From NCBI GenBank assembly GCA_944393755.1, contig CALYBF010000039.1, positions 1 through 11,460 of the forward strand: 11,460 nucleotides of DNA. The letters run 5' to 3'. Below are positions 6,352 through 11,460 of the stretch, piece after piece. The translations under genes and the position numbers were made by a program. Source of the stretch: an uncultured Clostridia bacterium (GTDB taxonomy: Bacteria > Bacillota > Clostridia > TANB77 > CAG-508). Below the pieces are notes generated by a model. That model ran no database searches. It was given only the letters and a program-made list of their open reading frames with translations, and was not told where the DNA came from. Position 1 is the first letter of the stretch; the number at the start of each line of letters is the position of its first letter.

Positions 6352-7713
6352 TTATTTTAAGCCAATTTTTTTCATAGCTTCATTTATATCCTTGATGCCT
6401 ATTATATCTAATTTATAATTATCTTTCAAGTCTTTTTTGTTACTTTCTGGAATAATACAGGTTTTAAAACCTAATTTTTCCGCTTCTTTAAGTCTTTTCT
6501 CAATTAAATTAATTCTTCTAACTTCACCAGTTAGTCCAACTTCACCTAAAATTATCATATCTTTTGGAATAGGAATATTTTTATAGCTAGATGCTGTAAC
6601 TAAAGCAATACCTAAATCAATTGCTGGTTCATTTACCTTTAAACCACCCACAACATTTAAATAAACATCTTGTGAATTAAGCATCACACCTGCTCTTTTT
6701 TCTAAAACTGCAAGTAATAGTGAAAGTCTATTATAATCAATACCATTTGCAGTTCTTTTAGGATAGCCAAAAACCGTATTACAAGTTAAAGCTTGAAGTT
6801 CTACTAAAAGAGGTCTTGTACCTTCCATAGTAGCAACTACACACGAACCTGCTGGGTTATCTTCTCTTTCAGAAATTAGAATATCAGAAGGGTTATCAAT
6901 CTCTTGCATTCCTTTATCTTGCATTTCAAACATACCAATCTCATTAGTAGAACCAAATCTGTTTTTAACCCCTCTAAGTATTCTATAAGAAAAATACCTC
7001 TCACCTTCTAAATATAAAACAGTATCTACCATATGTTCTAAAACCCTTGGTCCTGCAATATTCCCTTCCTTTGTTACATGTCCGATTATAATTGTAGTAA
7101 TACCTTTAGACTTACACACTCTCATAACTTGTGAAGTAATTTCTCTTACTTGACTTACACTTCCAGCTGCAGCTGTTAATTCTTCAGAATACATAGTTTG
7201 TATAGAATCTATTATAACAAGTTTTGGGTTTGTATTAACAATTGCTTGGTTTACAAGTTCTATATTAGTTTCACCTAAAAACAAAATATCTTCATTATTA
7301 ATACCTAGTCTATCTGCTCTTAATTTAATTTGTTCAGCAGACTCTTCTCCAGAAACATATAAAACTTTTCCATCTCCTTTAATCTTATCACATATTTGTA
7401 AAATCAAAGTAGACTTACCAATACCAGGTTCTCCGCCAAGTAATACTAAAGAACCTTTAACTAAGCCTCCACCTAAAACTCTATCTAATTCTTGGAAACC
7501 TGTATGAGTTCTAATAGTTTCTTTTGCTTCATAAGAATTTAAACTTTGTGGAATTGCTAATTTACCATCAGATTGTGAAATCCCTTTGCTTTTAGTTTCC
7601 ACAACTTTTTGTTCATAAAAACTATTCCAACTATTACAAGCAGGGCATTTACCCATCCATTTAGCAGATTCATATCCACACTCATTACACACAAAAACCG
7701 TTTTACTTTTCAT
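6352..7713 (-). CDS. radA: DNA repair protein RadA (Sms), recombination branch-migration ATPase
   Basis: Hexameric DnaB-like helicase/ATPase that extends and processes RecA recombination intermediates. From ATG 7713 it is 453 aa, the family norm. Order: C4 zinc finger C9-X2-C12-X10-C23-X2-C26; Walker A GGEPGIGKST (93-102); Walker B LVIIDS (165-170); the RadA-specific KNRFG (250-254); and a Lon-protease-like C-terminal domain (about 290-453). The start is chosen by homology (MKSKTVFVCNECG). No good Shine-Dalgarno fits it, because a 45-bp transposon repeat ends 4 bases upstream. An alternative GTG at 7758 has AGGAGAG 6 bases upstream and would add MSRMRLKGRKGNVPI, all encoded by the repeat. In many Firmicutes radA follows clpC; here the upstream neighbour is a transposase unit, so the local order has been altered or the native promoter displaced. 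Confidence 0.96.
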   Translation of the reverse strand: MKSKTVFVCNECGYESAKWMGKCPACNSWNSFYEQKVVETKSKGISQSDGKLAIPQSLNSYEAKETIRTHTGFQELDRVLGGGLVKGSLVLLGGEPGIGKSTLILQICDKIKGDGKVLYVSGEESAEQIKLRADRLGINNEDILFLGETNIELVNQAIVNTNPKLVIIDSIQTMYSEELTAAAGSVSQVREITSQVMRVCKSKGITTIIIGHVTKEGNIAGPRVLEHMVDTVLYLEGERYFSYRILRGVKNRFGSTNEIGMFEMQDKGMQEIDNPSDILISEREDNPAGSCVVATMEGTRPLLVELQALTCNTVFGYPKRTANGIDYNRLSLLLAVLEKRAGVMLNSQDVYLNVVGGLKVNEPAIDLGIALVTASSYKNIPIPKDMIILGEVGLTGEVRRINLIEKRLKEAEKLGFKTCIIPESNKKDLKDNYKLDIIGIKDINEAMKKIGLK

Positions 7714-7717
7714 AATG

Positions 7718-7762
7718 GGGACGTTTCCTTTGCGACCTTTTAGTCGCATTCGGGACACATCT
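7718..7762 (+). repeat. REP-like repeat, radA-side copy
   Basis: 45 bp, GGGACGTTTCC ... TTCGGGACACATCT, with a central stem TGCGAC/GTCGCA around loop CTTTTA. The direct GGGAC motifs before and after the hairpin may be the transposase recognition sequence. On the minus strand it carries the possible GTG start of a longer RadA, and the last base of the transposase stop codon overlaps its inner end. Confidence 0.92.
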
Positions 7763-8541
7763 TACTCTCCTCCTTTCATTAATTTTTCTATTACTTTTTT
7801 ATTTATTTCCAATAACCTTGCCATTTGTGCCATTGATACACCTTTTAATTTTCTTAACTTACTTATCTTATCATTTCTTAATTTCACATTAAAGTTATTA
7901 ATTTCCTTTAATTTTTCCATTTTAAGTATTTCTTTTATTTTTATTTTTGCTTTTTCATCTGTAAATTTAGTTACTATTTCATATTCGTATTCATCATTTA
8001 TATCTTCTTTATTCTCATTATGGAATTTTCTAAAATTGTCAATCGCTTCTTCTCTACCATTTCCGAATAAAGATAATACCAATTTTGTACTTACAATCTT
8101 TTCTCCACCTGTATATTCTTTATAACTACTCCAATTATAATCATCAACTTTTGATATTCCTGCTTTTACTGGGTTTTGGTGAATATACCTACATACTTGC
8201 ATAAGATATTCTCTTGTCTCAACCGGCTTGCTTAAAAATCTATTTTGAAATAAATGACCTACTTTTTCATATTTCTTTGAAAAATATGATGAATATGCAA
8301 CCGCTAAACTTTGCATACTTTTTGATAACTTTTCTTCTTTATCAAATATAACTAAATGAACATGATTTGTCATTAAACAATATGTATATAATTCATATCC
8401 ATACTTTTCTTTTGTATTTTTGATTTCTTTTAAAAACTTTCCTTTGTCTTCGTCGTCTAAAAATATATCTTGTTTTCCATTTCCTCTTAATATAATATGA
8501 TATACTTTTGTAGAACTTTTTACTCTTGCTACACGGGACAT
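7762..8541 (-). CDS. REP-associated tyrosine transposase (Y1/HUH, IS200-like fold)
   Basis: Single-strand DNA transposase of the Y1_Tnp family. 259 aa, intact. The family N-terminus MSRVARVKS is followed by YHIILRGNGKQDIF (14-27), the metal-binding HUH motif H60-V61-H62 in TNHVHLVIF, and the conserved CRYIHQNPVKAG (117-128), where Y119 is the likely nucleophile. The NWSSY block (136-140) is also typical of the REP-associated branch rather than of short IS200 TnpA. The C-terminal 40 residues (LRKLKGVSMAQMARLLEINKKVI) look like a helix-turn-helix that may recognise the repeat. AGGAG lies about 9 bases before ATG 8541. It is bounded by perfect inverted repeats; related DNA hairpins occur at 2955-2998. 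The role in host cells of such proteins is unclear; in gammaproteobacteria they maintain REP sequences. Confidence 0.94.
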   Translation of the reverse strand: MSRVARVKSSTKVYHIILRGNGKQDIFLDDEDKGKFLKEIKNTKEKYGYELYTYCLMTNHVHLVIFDKEEKLSKSMQSLAVAYSSYFSKKYEKVGHLFQNRFLSKPVETREYLMQVCRYIHQNPVKAGISKVDDYNWSSYKEYTGGEKIVSTKLVLSLFGNGREEAIDNFRKFHNENKEDINDEYEYEIVTKFTDEKAKIKIKEILKMEKLKEINNFNVKLRNDKISKLRKLKGVSMAQMARLLEINKKVIEKLMKGGE

Positions 8542-8634
8542 AATAAATTTCTCCTTTCTTTTAATTTTATCATTTCTTTTTTATCCCTTTTATTATGCCC
8601 CTATTAACATTTGCATTATTATTCCCTTAACACA

Positions 8635-8673
8635 AAAAGTATAGCACAAATAAATATATTTTGCTATACTTTT
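8635..8673. terminator. Strong hairpin inside the mobile unit, upstream of the transposase
   Basis: A perfect 12-bp inverted repeat (AAAAGTATAGCA, 8635-8646, with 8662-8673) closes a 15-base AT loop and is bordered by T runs in either direction. It would stop transcripts arriving from the gene at 8745-9089 and so insulate the transposase. Each arm also reads TGCTATACT, an extended -10 promoter motif on either strand, so a promoter here is an alternative; no -35 box is visible. The rest of 8542-8700 shows nothing further. Confidence 0.6.
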
Positions 8674-8700
8674 CAACTAATTTACAAAATTTAATTTTAA

Positions 8701-8745
8701 AGATGTGTCCCGAATGCGACTAAAAGGTCGCAAAGGAAACGTCCC
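8701..8745 (-). repeat. REP-like repeat, distal copy
   Basis: Exact reverse complement of the repeat at 7718-7762 over all 45 bases. Its outermost base (8745) supplies the G of the TAG that ends the neighbouring gene. Confidence 0.92.
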
Positions 8746-9089
8746 TATTTTCTTCTAAATGATATTTCTTGGAATAAAAAGTCGTGTACTTTTTCCCAAG
8801 TGATTTCTTGGTGTAAAAATTCGTTTATTTCATCTTCTACTTTTTGTTGATATGGTGTAAGTTCAACTTTTATTTCTTTATTCCAGTCTATTTCTTGTAA
8901 CCAGAAAGCTTTAAATTTATTCCAGAAACCGTGTTTTACAGGTAGATTTTCATTTCTTATTGTTCCTGCGTTTTCAATATTTTCTACATCACCGTTTGTA
9001 TTTACTACATTATTTTGATTTTCATTGTTATTGAACTCTACTCCACCAAATACTCCTGATACTTTATTTTCTTCACCTAAATCTGCCAT
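8745..9089 (-). CDS. Unrecognised small protein with three LxQEI motifs
   Basis: 114 aa; I do not recognise a named family. Residues 1-45 are Asn/Glu/Val-rich and likely disordered. The second half has three related blocks: FWLQEIDW (62-69), FLHQEITW (91-98) and FLFQEISF (104-111), each amphipathic and aromatic, joined by charged helices (KFKAFWLQEI; TPYQQKVEDEINEF). No cysteine, signal peptide or membrane helix is seen. ATG 9089 has AGGAGG 7 bases upstream, so it is probably well translated. A promoter candidate lies at 9142-9170. The stop codon TAG uses the outermost base of the transposon repeat, so the natural C-terminus may have been cut or altered by the insertion. Confidence 0.8.
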   Translation of the reverse strand: MADLGEENKVSGVFGGVEFNNNENQNNVVNTNGDVENIENAGTIRNENLPVKHGFWNKFKAFWLQEIDWNKEIKVELTPYQQKVEDEINEFLHQEITWEKVHDFLFQEISFRRK

Positions 9090-9141
9090 TTTTCTTCCTC
9101 CTTTGTGTTATATACACTTTTACTTTATTTTCGTTATTTTA

Positions 9142-9170
9142 TTTATACTATATTTTTTTTTATTTTTCAA
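9142..9170 (-). promoter_or_regulatory. Likely promoter of the LxQEI-protein gene
   Basis: Minus-strand TTGAAA (9170-9165), a 17-bp A-rich spacer and TATAAA (9147-9142), 52 bases upstream of the ATG at 9089. The region is AT-rich, which lowers certainty. The remainder of the gap to mtaB (9171-9232) has repeated TTGTTACAT-like words but no clear terminator. Confidence 0.6.
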
Positions 9171-9232
9171 GGAGTTTTAGTCTTTTTCATATTAAATCTT
9201 TGTTACATATTTATTACAATATTGTTACATTT

Positions 9233-10576
9233 TTACAATTGTACCAATATATGGTCTTTTTTTGCTTCTATACATTTTGCTTTTGTTATTGTATTTTCTA
9301 AATGTTTCTTTTCTTCTTCTCCTTCTTTTTTTATTTCATTATCTACCTTTAAATATGCTAATATATAATTTTTTGTATGTCCTTTATAAAAGCCTTCTTT
9401 TTCTTCTTCCCACAATACTTCTACTTCTTTTCCTACATATTTTTTATTATATTCTTTTTCGTTTTTATCTGATAGTTCTATTAATTTTCTACTTCTTTCT
9501 TCTTTTTTATTTCCATCTATTTGTTCGCTCATCACAGCTGCTTTTGTTCCTTTTCTTTGTGAATATTTAAATATATGCATTTTATAGAATTTTATTTCTT
9601 TTAAAAATTCATATGTTTTTTGAAATTCTTCTTCTGTTTCTCCTGGGAAGCCTACTATTATATCTGTTGTTAAGTTTACATCTTCATAATTTTTCTTAAG
9701 TAATTCTACAATATTTTTAAATTCTTCTACACTATATCTTCTATTCATCCTTTTTAATGTTTCATTACATCCACTTTGCAAAGATAAGTGAAAATGATGA
9801 CATATTTTTTCTAATTTTTTTAATCTTCTAACAAATTCTTCTGTTATTAATAGTGGTTCTATTGAGCCTAATTCTATTCTTTCTATTCCTTTTATTTTGT
9901 TTATTTCTTCTAATAAGTCTATTAATCTATATTCTTCTTTAAAGTCTTTTCCATATGATGCTATATGTATTCCTGTTATTACGACTTCTTTTATTCCTTT
10001 TTTTGATATTTTCTCTATTTCTGATATTATATTTTCTGGTTTTCTACTTCTTACTCTTCCTCGTGCATATGGTATTATACAATATGAACAAAATCTATCA
10101 CACCCATCTTGTACTTTTATTACTGCTCTTGTTTTTTCTGTATATATTACATCTCCAAATTCTACGAATTCTTTTTTATGCATTACATCTTCTACTTCTT
10201 CTAATTCACTTTTTTTCTCTTTTTCTATTTTTTCATTTTGGAATTTTTCTACAAGTTCTACTATATTCTTTTTTTCATTATTCCCAAGTATTAGGTCTAC
10301 TTCTTCTATTTTTTCTACTTCTTCTTTTGCTACTTGTACATAACAACCACAAGCTACTATTATTGCTTCTTTATTTAGTTCTTTTACACGCCTTAACATT
10401 TGTCTTGATTTTCTATCAGACATATTTGTTACTGTGCAAGTATTTATTACATATATATCTGCTACTTCTGTATGTTCTACTACTTCATAACCTTTTTCTA
10501 TAAATTTTTGTGCCATTGCGTTTGTTTCATATTGATTTACTTTACAACCTAATGTTATAAAAGCTACTTTTTCCAT
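9233..10576 (-). CDS. mtaB: tRNA methylthiotransferase MtaB (ms2t6A37)
   Basis: Radical-SAM enzyme that adds a methylthio group to t6A at position 37 of tRNAs reading ANN codons. 447 aa. The N-terminal UPF0004 domain holds cluster ligands C11 (LGCKVNQYE), C47 (NTCTVT) and C78 (CGCY). The radical-SAM cluster motif C159-X3-C163-X2-C166 lies in DGCDRFCSYCIIPYARG, followed by LSLQSG and DIIVGFPGE. A C-terminal TRAM domain (about 375-447) binds tRNA. LGCKVNQYE and GRVRSRKPE favour MtaB over MiaB or RimO. A Glu/Lys-rich insert (about 113-135) between the first two domains is longer than in many relatives, as is another in the TRAM region (about 415-425). ATG 10576 has AGGAG 6 bases upstream. It follows mreB after a short gap with a hairpin. 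Confidence 0.95.
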   Translation of the reverse strand: MEKVAFITLGCKVNQYETNAMAQKFIEKGYEVVEHTEVADIYVINTCTVTNMSDRKSRQMLRRVKELNKEAIIVACGCYVQVAKEEVEKIEEVDLILGNNEKKNIVELVEKFQNEKIEKEKKSELEEVEDVMHKKEFVEFGDVIYTEKTRAVIKVQDGCDRFCSYCIIPYARGRVRSRKPENIISEIEKISKKGIKEVVITGIHIASYGKDFKEEYRLIDLLEEINKIKGIERIELGSIEPLLITEEFVRRLKKLEKICHHFHLSLQSGCNETLKRMNRRYSVEEFKNIVELLKKNYEDVNLTTDIIVGFPGETEEEFQKTYEFLKEIKFYKMHIFKYSQRKGTKAAVMSEQIDGNKKEERSRKLIELSDKNEKEYNKKYVGKEVEVLWEEEKEGFYKGHTKNYILAYLKVDNEIKKEGEEEKKHLENTITKAKCIEAKKDHILVQL

Positions 10577-10605
10577 ATAATTCTCCTTTTAATACAATAT
10601 TTATA

Positions 10606-10626
10606 CCACATAGAAAAACTATGTGG
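10606..10626. terminator. Hairpin between mreB and mtaB
   Basis: CCACATAG (10606-10613) and CTATGTGG (10619-10626) form a perfect 8-bp stem with a 5-base loop. A T-rich tail follows only on the plus strand; on the minus strand, where the genes lie, the hairpin is followed by TATAAATATTG, so termination of mreB would be weak. It may equally be an RNA-end stabiliser or processing site. Confidence 0.5.
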
Positions 10627-10645
10627 CATTTATTTTTTATTTTTA

Positions 10646-11460
10646 TTATCTTCTTGTTGTTCCGTCTAAGACATCTAAATTATCTAATGCCTTTCCTGTT
10701 CCCAATGCTACACAAGATACTGTGTCTTGTGCTATCATTACATTTATTCCTGTCTTTTCTTGTAATAATTTATCCAAACCGTCTAAAAGTGCTCCTCCGC
10801 CTGTCATATATATTCCTTTATCGCTTATATCTGCTGCAAGTTCTGGTGGTGTTTTTTCTAATACAGAGTGTACTGCTTCTACTATCATCATTGCTGGTTC
10901 TATTAATGCTTCTAACATTTCGCTTGATTTTATTGTTACTGTGTTTGGAAGCCCTGTTCCTAAATCTCTTCCTCTTATTTGCATTTCTGTATCTTGTATT
11001 TTTGGATATACACAACCTATATTTACTTTTAAGTCTTCTGCTGTTCTTTCACCAATTATTATATTATGTTTTTTCTTTATATATTTAATTATTGCTTCAT
11101 CAAATTTATCTCCTGCAACTTTTAGTGATGTACTTACAACTGATCCTCCAAGTGATATTACTGCTATGTCTGTTGTTCCTCCACCAATATCTACTACCAT
11201 ATTTCCACAAGGTTTTGATATATCTATTCCTGCTCCTATTGCTGCTGCTATTGGTTCTTCTATTAAATATACTTTTCTTGCTCCTGCATTTGTTGCTGCA
11301 TCTATTACTGCTTTTTTTTCAACTTCTGTTACTCTCGATGGAATACAAATCATTATTCTTGGTGCAAATAATGTCTTTCCTCCTACTTTATGTATGAAAT
11401 ATTTTAACATCTTTTCTGTTACTGTATAATCTGATATTACACCATCTCTTAAAGGTCTTG
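10646..11460 (-). CDS. mreB: Rod-shape protein MreB/Mbl, N-terminus cut off by the window edge
   Basis: Bacterial actin homologue that forms membrane-bound filaments guiding the cell-wall elongation machinery. The open frame continues through 11460 without a start; 271 codons are visible, so about 65-75 N-terminal residues, with the phosphate-1 loop, are missing. Seen: RPLRDGVISDYTVTEKML near the edge, ICIPSRVTEVEKKAV, the EEPIAAAIGAG block, phosphate-2 GNMVVDIGGGTTDIAVISLGG (landmarks VDIGGGTTDIAV), and the adenosine motif MTGGGALLDGLD. It ends in LDGTTRR, normal for the family. MreB, Mbl and MreBH cannot be told apart safely here. The ATG at 11410 is internal, not the true start. The gene lies upstream of mtaB in the same direction. 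Confidence 0.95.
   Translation of the reverse strand, partial: RPLRDGVISDYTVTEKMLKYFIHKVGGKTLFAPRIMICIPSRVTEVEKKAVIDAATNAGARKVYLIEEPIAAAIGAGIDISKPCGNMVVDIGGGTTDIAVISLGGSVVSTSLKVAGDKFDEAIIKYIKKKHNIIIGERTAEDLKVNIGCVYPKIQDTEMQIRGRDLGTGLPNTVTIKSSEMLEALIEPAMMIVEAVHSVLEKTPPELAADISDKGIYMTGGGALLDGLDKLLQEKTGINVMIAQDTVSCVALGTGKALDNLDVLDGTTRR

Larger units (their letters stand above)
7718..8745 (-). mobile_element. REP/RAYT-type unit: tyrosine transposase gene between 45-bp inverted repeats
   Basis: A 1028-bp unit bounded by perfect 45-bp inverted repeats (7718-7762 and 8701-8745), each containing a small hairpin, enclosing one intact Y1-type transposase gene. No target-site duplication is visible, as expected for HUH single-strand transposition. 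It sits 4 bp before the radA ATG on one side and forms the stop codon of the gene at 8745-9089 on the other. The arrangement resembles proteobacterial REPIN/RAYT systems rather than a classical DDE insertion sequence. Confidence 0.85.

Noticed and set aside
7715..8125. Plus-strand open frame of 136 codons opposite the transposase gene
   Set aside because: It overlaps a clearly conserved Y1 transposase on the other strand and shows no start signal or family resemblance.
8533..8541. TGTCCCG at the transposase start codon, shared with the repeat
   Set aside because: Seven bases only, without the hairpin, and they encode the family-typical N-terminal Ser-Arg; self-regulation cannot be claimed.
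7714..8749. Target-site duplication around the mobile unit
   Set aside because: The bases outside the two repeats do not match, and HUH transposases do not normally create duplications.
9180..9245. Repeated TTGTTACAT / TTACAA words after mtaB as a possible array
   Set aside because: The words are short, irregularly spaced and AT-rich; no consistent period or CRISPR-like structure is seen here or elsewhere in the window.
9955..10503. Long plus-strand open frames rich in Leu/Phe opposite mtaB (also 9105-9570, 10621-11429)
   Set aside because: They are antisense shadows of purine-rich minus-strand genes; they have no ribosome sites, and the encoded hydrophobic sequence is a by-product of AT-rich complement.

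Overview
The window looks like chromosomal DNA of an AT-rich, low-GC Firmicute, probably a clostridial (possibly gut) anaerobe. This rests on strong AGGAGG-type ribosome sites, the hrcA-grpE-dnaK order under CIRCE operators, the radA-disA pair, and an MtaB-type tRNA methylthiotransferase beside mreB. The species cannot be named from the sequence alone. Almost every gene lies on the minus strand; one small gene (3608-4036) is on plus.

Left part (1-2928, minus): the class I heat-shock operon hrcA-grpE-dnaK. dnaK runs off the left edge, where dnaJ would usually follow. A sigma-A-like promoter at about 2889-2915 is combined with two CIRCE-like inverted repeats, one over the -35 and one just downstream of the start site. 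hrcA itself is broken by a single-base frameshift near 2401 although both halves are well conserved.

Middle (2955-5220): a single REP-like repeat, a bidirectional terminator hairpin, a Dps-type mini-ferritin gene (minus), a divergent small helical protein gene (plus), two nearly identical tRNA-Gly(TCC) genes (minus) with a consensus promoter, and a membrane-anchored cyclophilin.

Right-middle (5241-8745): disA and radA lie with the cyclophilin gene in a tight minus-strand cluster (DNA-integrity sensing, c-di-AMP synthesis and recombination). Directly upstream of radA is a complete mobile unit: a REP-associated (Y1/HUH) tyrosine transposase gene between two perfect 45-bp inverted repeats. The left repeat ends 4 bp before the radA ATG, so the element now supplies the radA translation-initiation region. 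The third repeat copy at 2955-2998 keeps the flanks but has a different hairpin stem, changed by compensatory base pairs. This is the best candidate in the window for a little-described system: a Firmicutes REP/RAYT family.

Right end (8745-11460, minus): an unrecognised small acidic protein with three LxQEI motifs whose stop codon uses the first base of the repeat, then mtaB, then a 5'-partial mreB running off the right edge. There is no gene-free stretch over 300 bases; the longer gaps are described in the entries.
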